Assembly (NCBI RefSeq): GCF_010093595.1 | Contig: NW_022985460.1 | Coordinates: 607,804 to 671,803, forward strand | Length of the DNA stretch: 64,000 bases | Direction of reading: 5' to 3' | From: Mytilinidion resinicola | Lineage: Eukaryota; Ascomycota; Dothideomycetes; Mytilinidiales; Mytilinidiaceae | Part shown: one piece after another, positions 1 through 11,600 of the stretch | How positions within the stretch are numbered: position 1 is the first letter of the stretch | Layout of the letters: each line of letters begins with the position of its first letter | The notes under the pieces: generated by a model | What the model saw: only the letters and a program-made list of their open reading frames with translations | What the model was told of the DNA's origin: nothing | Databases searched by the model: none | Made by a program: the position numbers and the translations under genes

Positions 1-1
1 T

Positions 2-577
2 ACATCGATTTCATCACCAGGAAATACTCGCCAGTCGGCGACTGTGTCTACCACTACAGGCTCTTCAAGTTCGTCCTCTTCGTCCTCTCAGACGCCGTCA
101 GCTACGCCAGGGCCTTACTTCTTCACGGCGAAATTTGGCACAGACTACAACATATTCTTGAATTTCACGATTCATTTAGACAAGACCTCTGGCTTCCTCT
201 CAGAGCGAAGCGAGTTTCCGGAAATCGAAAAACTCTTCTACGTTACTAACATGTCTGAGGCCAAAGCTGAAGAGCTCAAGGATGAATCAAAATACCCTTT
301 CATCAGCGCCATCATGAATGTTCCTAAGACAGGCAAGAATGCCGCGGAAGAATACAAACTGGTAATGCCACATACACCTGAATCGGAACCGCGGCACGTG
401 GCGAGGGCTCCTCCAATAAACGAAGTATATCCAGATAACCCCGATCTATCCCAAAGATCAGGGTCAGGGATAGAACACCTGGGTATGCTATCACCACAAC
501 GCCCTGGAGATACTACTCCAAACGCATACATTCTCTGCCCCTTCGCTCGGAGAGGGCAGCACCCATATAGATTGTGA
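2..577 (+). CDS. 3' end of an unrecognised gene (5' partial)
   Basis: The reading frame is open from the window edge to a stop at 577, so the start lies outside. The visible part opens with a Thr/Ser-rich linker containing nine consecutive Ser, followed by about 150 residues with mixed composition (for example KFGTDYNIFLNFTIHLDK and PFISAIMNVPKTGKNAAEEY). The last ~60 residues look less protein-like, so the true last exon may end earlier at a splice site. I do not recognise a family. A Ser/Thr linker before a folded segment would fit a secreted or wall protein, but that is only a guess. Confidence 0.35.
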   Translation, partial: TSISSPGNTRQSATVSTTTGSSSSSSSSSQTPSATPGPYFFTAKFGTDYNIFLNFTIHLDKTSGFLSERSEFPEIEKLFYVTNMSEAKAEELKDESKYPFISAIMNVPKTGKNAAEEYKLVMPHTPESEPRHVARAPPINEVYPDNPDLSQRSGSGIEHLGMLSPQRPGDTTPNAYILCPFARRGQHPYRL

Positions 578-1216
578 ATAGCGGGTATTCCACCACGGGC
601 AGCTAAAAGAAGTAAGTACAGCCCTTCTTTTCCGCTTTGCCTGTTTCTTAAGAGAGCATCAATTGTCAGGTCATCCAACGATGACCCAACGACATGTTGC
701 AACTTTACCTTGGAACCCCACAGCCCTCACTCGCGATGGAGTTGATCCCTACGCATACCCTGGAAGGTCTGGCAGACCATTCCGACCCCACCAACAGCCC
801 TAAACGGCTGATGAAGTCCGCAGAGCTCAGATCTCCTAACTCGTCTATACTCACTCCGGTGCCAATTCGAGTGCGTAAAAAGACGATTTTGGCAGAGCTG
901 ACACTTCGTCGAAGCAGCCCGCGCCCCTCTTAGAGGCCCTGGGGGTACAGGAAACCGAGGATCGAGTTTGAAGGCTCGGGTTTTAGGGATGCAAGTGAGG
1001 ATCTGAATGAATCACTGGAAAACCAATACCATCCCCTCAAACCCCGAAGCACAGAAGCCGAGTCACCACATTCCTGCGGTCGACACTCATTCGTTCCACG
1101 TGATTTGCCAGAAGTTGCTATATTATGCCTCCTAGTCTATCCTACATGTACTTATCTGTGCGTTACCTAACCATACAGCTACATTACACTTACACCCACA
1201 TCTTCACTCCCATCCC
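578..1216. other. Intergenic, no gene seen
   Basis: About 640 bases between the partial gene and the 3' end of the UVE1-type gene. The open frames here are short and none has family-like sequence. Presumably it holds the two 3' UTRs. Confidence 0.5.
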
Positions 1217-4200
1217 CTACTCATCCTCAGCATAATTAACCTTCAGCGCCCTCCTACTCTTCCTCGCCGGCGTCCTTGCCTTCATGCCATTCGCACGCTT
1301 CACCTCCACCTCCGCCTCCGTCTCATGGGTGCTGAAATCAGCCATCTCGTCTTCGCCATCAGACGTCGATGGAGTAGGGACCTCTCGCGCGACTTTCTTC
1401 CTTGCACTCGCTGCGTGCCTGGGAGCAGGGCGTTTGGCAGGTGTAGCCACCTCGTCGTCTTGCTCAGCTTTGACGATATCTGTGGCTTTCACTTTCCCTT
1501 TCGCCTTCTTCGCCGGCGCCGCCTTCCCACCGTCCTCCTTTTTCACGATAACGCGCTTCTTGGGCCGCAGCCACTCCTCCATCCCCGGCGGCCAATACAC
1601 GCGGCCGTCCGGCCCGCCCATACTAACCTCTTCCTCCGGCACAACCTCGTTGACAACCTCATGGCCCTCAGTCTCCACATCCATCTCTCCCAACCCCTCA
1701 CCCCTCCCCTTCCCCCCCTTGCTCCCCATCCCCCTCTTCAGCACCGGCCTATTCTCATCATCCCGCCTAAACGGCACCACACCCGCCAGCCTCTCGAACC
1801 CGGGCAACTTGTACACCCTCATGAGCTCGAAAACCGCCTGCTCCTTATCCTTCGCCTCAACCATCAAATCCATCGCCCTGTCACACGGCGGCAGCCCCCG
1901 CACCCGCGGCGCATGCTTCCGCCGCTCCCTGCGCGTCACCGCCCCGGGCTCGCTCTCGCTATAATGCATCTTCTGCCGCACCCCTTTCCGCGCCCACGTC
2001 GCCGCAATCCGCGGAAACAGCGCCACCACGTCGCGCGTCCCCTCGCGCACGTGCGCCGCGTCAAACAGGATGTTGTGGTGGTGGAAGTCCAGCACGAGCG
2101 GGATGTTGAGCTCCTCGCAGACCGGCAGCAGGTCGTGCACGTGCCAGCTGACGTCGTCGTTCTCGAGCACGACGCGGTTCTTGATGCTTTGTGGGAGCGA
2201 CGTGTAGTGCGCGCGGAAGCGGGCGAGGGTCGCGGCTTTGTCGCCGAAGACGCCGCCCATGTGCAGGACCATGACGGCGTCGCGGTCGGCCTGCGGCGGG
2301 AGCTGCAGCAGGGAGAGGAGCTCGTCGTGGTAGGCTAGGTCGCGCAGCGAGGCGGCGATGACGGCGGGGCGGGGGGAGCCGAGTTGGGTGAACTGGGGAG
2401 GGGGGGTTAGTCGGGGTTGACGTTGAGGTTGGAGGAGGATGGTGGGTTGAGAGGGTTTTGTTGAATGCTGTGAATGTGTAGTTGACTGAGGGTATGTTCT
2501 GTGTATGCTTCAGACCCATTACGCAAATTGATAGCCAGACGCTGTTGGCTTGAAGTCACGATGGGAACGACTGTGTATGGCCCACGTGATGGCGTACCCC
2601 AACGAAGCATCCACGCTTAGGCGTGAAAAAAAGTAGCATACTCATCAAGCATGCGGCCTCATGGGTACGCCTGTCTGCCACTGCTTGAAGTCCTTCAACG
2701 AGCTTCCATATGGCTTAATGCGGAAAACTTTTATCGAGTTCGGAGTTCTGAGAATGCATTGGAGCAACCCAAGCAGTGGCGCACACGCGTACACATTCAC
2801 CGCAGCTTGTTAAGTGCCATCTTTTTTATGCCCCATGTGGCATCACAACGCATCTTACCGTCTCGTGACCTCCAGCTATCAAGTTGCAAGGGTCCGAAGC
2901 ATATACGGACTACAATCCTCACTTCACCGCTTCTTGGGGTAATTTACCCACGGGGAAAAGAGTGGCGAATTATTACCGTCTTTCACGCAATTGGTGTTAT
3001 GTAAAGAGAGACAGTGCGTGCTTACCTGTCCCGGATGGGTAGTAACTCGATGCCCCAGCTCCGCCACCACCTTGCCAACCTCCGCCAGCGTCTCGGCTGC
3101 GAAAGGGGCCAGCTTATAGCCGTACTCGGCGTGGCTTGCGAAGGGGAACATCTCACTGCTCAACCGCATGAACTTGATCCCATAGCGATCATTCCAGCGC
3201 AGCATCTTCACAACATCACGGGCGTTGGCCAGGCCCAGCGCCTCGACGTACGCTTGCCCGCGGGCCACATCAGCCGGCTGGTCGCGGTCCGGGCGGTTCT
3301 TAGTAGGATGCTCGGGCAGCGACGGATGCTTCAGGGGATGGCGATGCTCGAGGATCGAGGCAATGCGGCAGGTCCTCGAACTGAAGACGGGGGGGTTCGC
3401 GTTGCGCAGGTACGTGTTGAGGCAGGCCTGCGCTTCAGTGTTAGCCGTGTCGTTCGTGTAGGTCTGAGGTGGTCCGTTTGTCTGCAGGAGGTCTATCGAA
3501 CGCCGTGCAGCAGCGTCAGGGGCTCACGCACGTAGCCCAGCCGTCCCTTCCACGGCAGAGGCAGATAGTCACTGTCGACGGGCGGCGGTCTCGCCAATGC
3601 CTGCTCGACGTCGGCGTCGTCGATCTGCTCGTCGTCCTCGGCCTCTGGGTCCTGCTGGATATCGTCGTCGCATGTGATTCTGCCTGTCGTGGTAGCCGTG
3701 CCAGCCTTACCAGCCGATCTGCTAACACTGCTCCCCACCCCCACGGCTAAGCCCTGTGGTCCTGGCTTCGCTGCAGGCTTCGCTGCAGCTTCACGACGCG
3801 CCCCTCGCGTCTTCTTCGCAGGAGGCTCGAGCGTTGCATCGGGGAGGCCAAAGTCGGCGACTTGGCCGTCCGTACGTATAGAAGACGGGATGATCCCCGC
3901 ATTCGAATCGCCCGTTGGAGATGCTCGTAGGGCCGTGGCGCCGTCGATTATCGTGGGGTCGCGGTCTGGGTTCGTTGTCGCGGCAGACGTTGGAGCAGCT
4001 GTTCGCTGTGATGGACGGCGGCTAGGTGCATCTGCATGCGGAGACGCTAGGTTAGGGGCCGATACTGCGGGCGTTGCGCTCTTCAAGGCAGGTGGGTGAG
4101 GGTGTTGAGATGGGAGGGGCGGCGGTGCAGCAGACGCGGAGGCGGCCGACACAGACGATCGCTTGCGTTTGGCCATTGTCTGGAGTGCCGAGGGCCAGGG

Positions 4201-4353
4201 CGCCGAATTTGTCCGCAAAGCTGGGCGCGGACGTGCGAGGAGGGCGATGCTCAGGGTGCTGGACACGACATGTAGGTCGGAGTGGACAGTGTGGACAACG
4301 CGGTGCATCGACGTGGCAAGTGAAAGAGATACGAGCAGTGACGCCGCCGGCAA
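1217..4353 (-). CDS. uve1: UV-damage endonuclease, UVE1/UvdE family
   Basis: UVDE nicks DNA 5' to UV photoproducts in the alternative excision repair pathway. Exons read on the minus strand: 4353..3532, 3427..3026, 2392..1217 (~799 aa; 740 aa if translation starts at 4176). Splicing restores family landmarks: GRLGY joined to ACLNTYLRN, then RLSSEMFPFASH, then HPGQ joined to FTQLGSP, then LHMGGVFGDK, ENDD, LVLDFHHHN and KMHYSES, which carry the metal-binding His, Glu and Asp residues. The C-terminal ~180 residues are Lys-rich and low complexity, as is usual for fungal UVE1. The first intron (3428..3531) has a GCTAAC branch point. The second (2393..3025) is 633 bp, far longer than others here. 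Two in-frame ATGs exist: 4353 gives an Arg/Ser/Leu-rich leader, and 4176 gives MAKRKRSS. Confidence 0.92.
2393..3025 (-). other. Unusually long (633 bp) second intron of the UVE1 gene
   Basis: The donor is GTAAGC and the acceptor CCCCAG follows a CTAACC. Both ends are fixed by UVDE homology (HPGQ / FTQLGSP). Part of the intron near 2666-2720 reads TGCCACTGCTTGAAGTCCTT, resembling the start of the dispersed repeat family at 15.6-19.1 kb, so the intron may have grown by a repeat insertion. Confidence 0.6.
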
Positions 4354-6097
4354 GGAGGGCGTGTTGAGACATGGCGATACACTTTGGACCCTGCCAAGCT
4401 GTCACGACCAAAACAACAAGTCGATGACGATGCTTTGGCGGGCGTCTCTGGGGGTGGCTCTGGTGTTGAGAGGCTGAGGCGCTAGTGAGTTAGTGTGGAG
4501 GCCGCGGTGATCGGATCTGCACGCTTGGCTCCCTTCCTCAGATCGAAGCCTCCTCCGTCATCCAACCACCGTCGGCCCTGGGGAATAGACGGCATCAGCG
4601 GTGGATGGGAGCGGACCAATCTGCCAAGCCGTTTTCAAAGACATGGCATGGCTCCCGAAAGATACAGCCCCATTAGAGGGGTAGCGAATGGCAGGGCCAC
4701 GCTAGGTGTCTCGTGGTCGCTAGTCATTGGCTGTAATCAGAGGTAAAGACGTAAGAAACGGCCCCAAGGCGCTGGTCTTGGACCATCCTTGAACCCGTCT
4801 AGTGCTCGCTACACGCCACGCGCCCAGCAGTGCTGCAGAGACGACTCGAAAACCGGGTAAAGCACATCAGGATGCGCGAACGGGCGCTTCATCTGCCAGC
4901 CCGCTACTGCACGCAAGCAAGACGCCTATTCCTCTCTCGCCGTCTCGGATCGCACATCCCGAGTTAGGGACGTCCATCCTCGAACCTGTCGCTCTTCACA
5001 CCTCGCCTCACGCCAAATTCTACATGCCGAAGCACCCGACAGCCAACCGGGCAGGCGTGGGTTGCAGAGTGGGATGGCAGCTTACGGAGCGAACGCCAGC
5101 AGTGTTCCCGCGCAGACATGAAGTGGTGGCGAGCGAGCAGCGAAAGGAAGAGGGTCCGTGGTCTCCGTCCGTCGCAAGGACCGCCCGTCTGACAGCTGCT
5201 GTTCCAGCGGGCACACGCCATATCGCGCGCCCCGCTGCGCAGAGAATTACTGTAAGAGTTGCATGCCAGCCATGGCCCTGCCTGTCACCCGCTGGACGGA
5301 GAGCCCGAGAGACATGTCAGGGTGGCCTCTGCTGTGCGAACTGGCCGCCAGCAAGCGGGCGCCATGGCCGCCTCCACGCCAAAGGCTGACCGTGACCTGA
5401 AACAAGACGCCCGGAAGTCCCTGCGCGGATCGCAACAGTGAAAGACGCCGCGGGCGCTGCATCAGGGCCTTCAGGGAACGGCTATCGAGAGCAGTCAGCA
5501 ATCGCAGCCGACGGTAAGATCGTCGCGATGGAGGATGCGGGAGTGGCCGGTATCAAAACGAGGTCCTGTGCTAGTGTAAATGCGGTTGTACATAGAGTGC
5601 GAATTTGGGCATGGGGTATGTATAGGCGTTGTGGAGCCAGATGCGCTAGCCTAGGTACGCAATCCATCAAAGGCACCCTTGCTGCAGAATGGTTACCGAT
5701 AATGCCCATCCCAGCATCCGGCCTGCCAGCACCCCGCCCAGGTCTGGAGATGCACCGAGCTGTCGTGTTCTGTGCTGGTTGATGCGCTAGAGGTTGGCAG
5801 AGACGAAGGCGTCAGTACAGATGAGCATAGAGTGAAGAGAGCTGCAGAGGATATGTGGTGGTGTGATATTTTGATGCCCTTATGATATGATGTGATGTTC
5901 CTGTCCGCATGCCTGACGTATTGCTGCGTGCCTCATGCGATCGTGATCCCAAATCCTGCCCATGCTAAAATGCCCATGCCGTGCCCAAAAGCCACCGCCT
6001 GTTTTTGCCGTCAATGTCAGTGTCAACACCGTGACACAGCGATTCAAGCCGGCCCGCTCGAGCCTCATTCCCCTCCCGCCCCGGACTTGCCCCCATG
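4354..6097. other. Intergenic, GC-rich, no gene supported
   Basis: Holds the upstream region of the UVE1 gene and the 3' flank of the Zn2Cys6 gene. Several overlapping open frames exist on both strands (for example around 4800-5400), but they have shuffled, Ala/Arg/Pro-rich composition, no recognisable motif and no splice support. I see no RNA gene. Confidence 0.5.
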
Positions 6098-8689
6098 CTA
6101 GATCATGATGTATTCCCCGTCAACGCGATCCATCGCGCTGCGCCACTTGAACGCCTGAGCCCCTAGCATGCCCTGCTCAACGCTCTGCCCGTCGCCTTCC
6201 CGCCTCTCGTCATCCTCTCGCCAAACACGCTCCAACACCTCAAGCCCGCTAAGGTTGTTGAAGAACCCGCTCTCGCGTTGAATCTCGACACACCGCTGCC
6301 GCACAATTGCCCGATGCTGCTCGTCGACGCACTCGGTCCCCGTGATGAAAAGAGGCCACAGGAGAAACTTGTTAACGCACGAGGTAACACCGATCTGCGA
6401 AATGTGATACAACCCCTGCGCAACCAGGTTTTGGATGTTGAGCGCCGACGACGATACCGTCGGGTGTGCCAAGCGCTCCGTATACAGCAACGCCGCATAC
6501 CTGAAGCTTTCGCTGATGTGCAGCAGCGCCGCTTGCGCAGGGGACAAGGCTAGCGACGATGATGTCGCACCGCAAGACTGCGGATCACTAGGCTCAAGCT
6601 CCCACTCCTGAAGCCGCGATCGTACGTCGTGCCACTCCATCCAGAAGGCGGCGCGTGGATCTTCTTCCGGAACCGAGATGCTGCCTCGCGGTGACATTGA
6701 AGCATGGCTGGGAGCGTCGCCCAAAGAAGCACCCCACCCATTGCCATCGAGGTTCTCAAGTTGCAAGGAATAGTAGTCTTTGCCACTGTTCTTCAGCTGC
6801 GGCGTTTGCGTAGGCGTCGTACTATTTTCAGGGCAAAGGTCTCGGACTGGCCGATTCTGGCTGAGCAGGTTGAGACGCCCTAGCCGGGCTATGAGCTTGA
6901 ACAGCCTTCCCTCGCAACCTGAGAAATGCTCGAGAGCGCCGAGGTCTGTGGATAGGTTCATCATGTCGAGGGAATCGCCAAGGACTTGCGTTTCACGGTC
7001 ATTGACCGTACTGTTCATAACGTCGAACCACGTGAAGAAGACTTCGATCCAGCCGACGAAATTGGATTGGACGCTTCGGTCCCGCAGGCTTAGTAGTTTT
7101 TGCACGCCCGCTAGTTGGGTCTTGAATTTGGAGAATCCACTGTCACAGACGTGGAAGAGACAGAGAATGAGAAGAGTAGCAAGGACCGAGTCGTCCTTGG
7201 CGCGGATCGGGTCCGCGAGTTCGGCGTTGAGCAACGCAATGGAGGTCGACTTGTAAACCCTCTCTTCGGGGGAAGGTTCACCGTGCAGCTCGCGCAGTTC
7301 CTCGGCTGTCATCTTGGAGTAGGCGTGGTCGGGGAGAAGGCCGGAGGATCCATGGTCCTGCTTAAAGCCCAGCCGGTGTGCTTCAATGCCGCCTCTCATG
7401 CGAATGTTGTTCGTCGCCAGGGCGGCAATGGCGTTCATCAAGCCCTCGTTCCGCATCGCCAAATGCATCACGTGCATCCGATACGGATTCGTAGGGCCGT
7501 CAAAAGCCACGAGCACCGGGCATATAAACTTGTCGTAGTAGTCCAGCAGGTATCTCATCCGCTGGGAAAGGTGGGAAGCGGGAAAAGGATAGAGGTTCTG
7601 AGGAACGGAAGGAGTGAGCGCTGACACTTGTGTAGAAACCACACCGGAACCATTGGAAGACGTACCCTCGGCGGGCAGATATGCGTAGCCTGGATGGGAG
7701 AATCCATGAACGCCTGCACCCATCTCCCCTTCAAAAAACACATCCGGGTAGCTCGACGACTCGTACGACCCCGCCGGTGCTGCGTTGGCCTCAACATAGT
7801 CGTGGTGGCTCTGGTCAGAGCTAATGCTAGAGTTCATGTCGTCTGTCACGGGGTAGGAGCGAGGAGCCTCCTGGTAAAGGAGGTTCTCGCTCGAGCTCAT
7901 TGGCGTGTGCTCATGCATGAGGAGGCCGTGGTAAGGGGGAATGGAGTTGTCCGCAAACGAAAAGTCCTCGGGGGTCTGGGGATATTCGCTTGGGGATGGG
8001 TAGTCACTGTCGCTGTACGCACTCAGAGAGCCCGTGGAAGCAGACAGCCCAGCGTCTTCATATGACACTGCTAATGACGTGTGTAACCTCTGGAGTGGTC
8101 CCCTGTTCAGGTGGGGGCGGCTCATTTTGCCTGAATGCGAGGTGTAGTCCAGGTGATCGCCATAGCCGGGAATGTGCCACCCCAGGTGTGACGTCGTGGG
8201 AGAGGGGATTGGAATTGGACTGGTGGCATCCAGGTGCATGAACTCTTGCGGTGGTGGGTATGAGACTGGGCTTGCCGGTGATTGAGAGCGCTGCATGTTT
8301 AGAGTCCGCTGGGCATCGGCCTTGGAGGTCGGGCGGTTTGACGCAGCCTTGTCCGAGCTGGTTTGGGTCTTCGAGTCCCGGGCATTGCTGGTTTGGGAGG
8401 GGGTCTGCACAACAGGCGTCGACAGACCACGGAGCTTCCCTCTGCTTGCAACTCCCACCCCCCAGGTCAAGGTGGTGCGGTAGCCAGAGCACTCCTTCCC
8501 CAGGTCGATACAGGGCCCGCAGTACGGACGCTTGCGGTCACATTTCGTCTGGGCCTTCCGACAGGCGTGGCAGTCCTCGGCAGCTCCCGTGGCCGGCGCT
8601 CTCCTGCGACGCTTTCGGGGCGCGGTGGTGTTGGCGGACTCGGGTTTCTGAGGCTCGACGGCGCGAGTTGCTGATGACGACATGGCCAT
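6098..8689 (-). CDS. Zn2Cys6 transcription factor with Fungal_trans_2-like domain
   Basis: A single long frame of 863 aa from the ATG at 8689. The frame could extend to 8917, but that extension lacks TF-like sequence. Residues ~24-31 are a basic stretch (PRKRRRRAP). Residues ~40-67 form the binuclear zinc cluster with spacing C-X2-C-X6-C-X6-C-X2-C-X6-C (CHACRKAQTKC... CGPCIDLGKEC). A long Ser/Pro/Tyr-rich low-complexity region follows. The C-terminal half has the pattern of the fungal-specific TF domain (RYLLDYYDKFICPVLVAFD, then NPYRMHVMHLAM). It is a nuclear DNA-binding regulator of unknown targets. It sits ~26 kb from the PKS, so it is not obviously the cluster regulator. Confidence 0.9.
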   Translation of the reverse strand: MAMSSSATRAVEPQKPESANTTAPRKRRRRAPATGAAEDCHACRKAQTKCDRKRPYCGPCIDLGKECSGYRTTLTWGVGVASRGKLRGLSTPVVQTPSQTSNARDSKTQTSSDKAASNRPTSKADAQRTLNMQRSQSPASPVSYPPPQEFMHLDATSPIPIPSPTTSHLGWHIPGYGDHLDYTSHSGKMSRPHLNRGPLQRLHTSLAVSYEDAGLSASTGSLSAYSDSDYPSPSEYPQTPEDFSFADNSIPPYHGLLMHEHTPMSSSENLLYQEAPRSYPVTDDMNSSISSDQSHHDYVEANAAPAGSYESSSYPDVFFEGEMGAGVHGFSHPGYAYLPAEGTSSNGSGVVSTQVSALTPSVPQNLYPFPASHLSQRMRYLLDYYDKFICPVLVAFDGPTNPYRMHVMHLAMRNEGLMNAIAALATNNIRMRGGIEAHRLGFKQDHGSSGLLPDHAYSKMTAEELRELHGEPSPEERVYKSTSIALLNAELADPIRAKDDSVLATLLILCLFHVCDSGFSKFKTQLAGVQKLLSLRDRSVQSNFVGWIEVFFTWFDVMNSTVNDRETQVLGDSLDMMNLSTDLGALEHFSGCEGRLFKLIARLGRLNLLSQNRPVRDLCPENSTTPTQTPQLKNSGKDYYSLQLENLDGNGWGASLGDAPSHASMSPRGSISVPEEDPRAAFWMEWHDVRSRLQEWELEPSDPQSCGATSSSLALSPAQAALLHISESFRYAALLYTERLAHPTVSSSALNIQNLVAQGLYHISQIGVTSCVNKFLLWPLFITGTECVDEQHRAIVRQRCVEIQRESGFFNNLSGLEVLERVWREDDERREGDGQSVEQGMLGAQAFKWRSAMDRVDGEYIMI

Positions 8690-11600
8690 GGTGGAGTATG
8701 TATAAGAGGATGGGGTTGCAATTATAGCATCGGCAGAGCAACGGAGCAGACGGACGACGGAGCAGAATAAACAAAGAGACGAGGGGCAAGCACGCTGTAT
8801 GGGAGAGGTCAACTGCGAGCCGCTGCGGGCATTATAGATGTGGAGCTGGTTGGTCCGAGTGAGATAAGATGCAAGCGGGTGGCCAGGGGAGCTGATATGC
8901 CAAGGGGTTGCATCCAAGATGCCGCGGCAGGATGCATGGATATATTAAAAGACTGAGGGGGGTGCCCAGGTAGGAGAGGACGCGCCTGGTGACGCTTGGC
9001 CGCTTGCAGGTCGTGGTGAAGTGCGAGGCTCCGTCCTGGCGCGCCGCTGGATTGCTGCTGGCCTGCTGCTGGCCTGCTGCTGGCCTGCTGCTTGCCTGCT
9101 GCTGGGCTCGTCCTGTGGCGTGAAGGCCGCTCGAGGACACCCCACACGCGCAACGAATGGCGCCTCGGGACTTGGAGCGCAAGCTCCAAGGTTACATCGC
9201 TCTCCGTGCTCGCCCCGACCGCGATGCAGGCCAAGCCGATGCGATGCGCAGGCTGCCCGAGCGCCACTCCCACCCGCCGAATCAGCGCCCGCCGCCGCCC
9301 TGTCTGCGCCGGCCATGGCGCGGTGATCCAGCGGCCGCTATTTCGGAGCGCACAACGGCCAGCAAACGAGTGGGCGGCCTGCCGTGCCCCGGACCAGCAG
9401 CGTGCAGTGCGACGGCCATGGCCCCGGCATGCCGACACCCCTGGGCCGTCGAGGGCGCCTGGTCGGCGAGCTTGCTGGTGCTGGCGAGGCCGAGAAGGGT
9501 GGTGCGGAGCCGACCGGCGCAGGCAATAAGGTTGGCCTGTGGGCGGGGCGCATGCAATCGAAGCCGTTAGAGGCTGCACCGAACCTGTGTAGAAAGCCAT
9601 CGCCGCCTTCTAGTCGCCTTCCAAAAGCCCAAGCTCTTTAGCCCCGCGCTTGGCTCCACCGCCGCGCCCAGCGCCTGAGGTCCCGTCCACTGCCTCCCTC
9701 GACGCCCTCCCTCGCGCAAGGCGGCATGGCGATAGGAACAGTACGTACAGTACGTCGAGGCCAAAACGCGGCCGCTCGCTCGCCTTCCCCGCAGCGCGTT
9801 GTCGTCGCCGCACGCTTCTCGAGGCTGTCACAGGTCCCCTCGAAATTGATCGAGTCGCCGCGTCTGGGGTACCGCCGCCGCTCGAGAGCAGTTCGCGCCA
9901 TGACAGGAGGGGAGCAGCGCACACGAGACCCACTCGCCACCCTGCCAATTTGGCCCTGCTGCGTCCGTCGGCGTGGTTGGTGAGGAGGGGCAGATGAGGT
10001 GTCTGCTGTTGGCGCTGGAATCTCTGCGTGCGCGAATCCTCTGCGTCTCCCGCCTGTTGCTGCGCAGCCCCCTTGGCGTACCGCTGTGCTGGGTGCGGTC
10101 GCGATAACGCCATGCGCAGCCAGATATGACCACCCACCCCCACGACGCTGAGACTGGACAGCTTGGTCAGTTGGTAGGGCCGTCTGCGAGCACTGAGCGC
10201 CCTCGTCCTCCAGCACTCATTCGCAGCCCGTCCAGTCGCAAGAGCGCACGTCCGAAGGCACCGCCAGCGCGCGAGGGACGCTGGCCTGGCGGTGCCAGCG
10301 TCGCCATCTTCGTGGAGCAGGCTGATGATCATGCAGGCGTTGCCTGACCGCCTGCTCGCTCGCTCTGCTCTGCATGACGCCTCTCGCAGCCGCTAGCGTG
10401 CTTGTCCGCGCCTCCGAGCAGCTGCAGACCGCATGCACCGCTGGCGCAACTCCCGAGCCGTCGCCATCTTGCAAATTCTGAGCCGCCTGCTGTCCGTCCG
10501 GCCCAGGTTGCGGGCCGTGTCCAAGCCCTTCGTCTGCTCAAACACCGCGCGCCTGCACCGCCGACCGAGGAGCTGCGCTGCGTCTTGCTTGTGAAAGTGC
10601 GTGCCCAGTGCGTATCGTGGGTGGGGCATGGTGTTGAGTGCGGACGGGGCTGTGGAGACCTTCGCAGAATGCTCCAGCCGGGCCGGGGATCCCTTCGCCG
10701 ATTCATGTGTGCCTGAGCCCTGGAAGCACTGGAAGCGTTCTGGTGTTCTTCTAGACGCTGCGGGGTGAGATTCGGGCAAGGTATCTGGGCCTATCACACC
10801 GACACCTGCCTCGGACACCACACCATTCGCCTCCCACGCCTGACCATTCTCACGACAACTGGCCGAAGCTTCAGCAAGCATTGCCAAGTTAGCCCCAGCA
10901 CCCTGCTGTTGATAGCGCCCATCCTAGCAGAACGGTTCGGCCGATACGTTAGCAACTTAGCTGTTGTGAGAGCTTCGTGTTGTGACCGGAGAGCTCTGGT
11001 CCGGCGCGTGGAATCCAACCACTCCAGTCTCCCTCAAACAGCCCTCTTGACGCAACGCACTGGCTCGCAGGCCGTAAAGCGCGTTCGAAAACAGAGTCGA
11101 GACATACCTGCTACCCTGGTGGACATCCGGAGGGCTGGGCGGAAGGCTGGGCTACATACCAGCCTTCCCGCATCACCCTGGCTACCGCCATGTCTGCAAA
11201 GTGGCCCCAGATGCCCATCTGGATCCACCTCTTCTGCATTCTGCAAAGCCGTCACTGGGGATCGGATTCACACCGCTTATAGTCGGTCATGGCGCCTGGC
11301 TTTCAGATGGACCGGTCCCCGGGCCCTCGTATTGCCGGCTCTGCTGAAGTTCAACAGAAGTTCTTCCGGCTAGAAAGGTACGTTCGCGACTATGTTAGTG
11401 AGCTGCAGAAGTCAGCTTCTGCTATGTCGTGTGCATTTCCGGATGTGCCGGCGGAGTAGGCGGAGACGTGTGTAGTCAAGTGAGCGCCCTTTGAAAGGCT
11501 GTGGAGAGCGCCCCGGGGAATCATGCTGTTAAAGTTAAAACTTCGACGGAGTTGTGGTGGTGGGGCTTCATTTTTTCCATACCACGTGACGAGATTGGTC

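Noticed and set aside
6098..8689. Zn2Cys6 factor as the regulator of the PKS cluster
   Set aside because: It is ~26 kb away with housekeeping genes between, and I see no TCGGGGA motif in its own promoter; nothing links it to the cluster.
8690..8917. 76-residue N-terminal extension of the Zn2Cys6 factor
   Set aside because: The extension is not TF-like and the ATG pair at 8689/8683 lies at the usual distance before the zinc cluster.
8809..10887. Many long open frames upstream of the Zn2Cys6 gene
   Set aside because: High GC gives few stops. Composition is Arg/Ala/Pro/Gln-rich and frames conflict on both strands.
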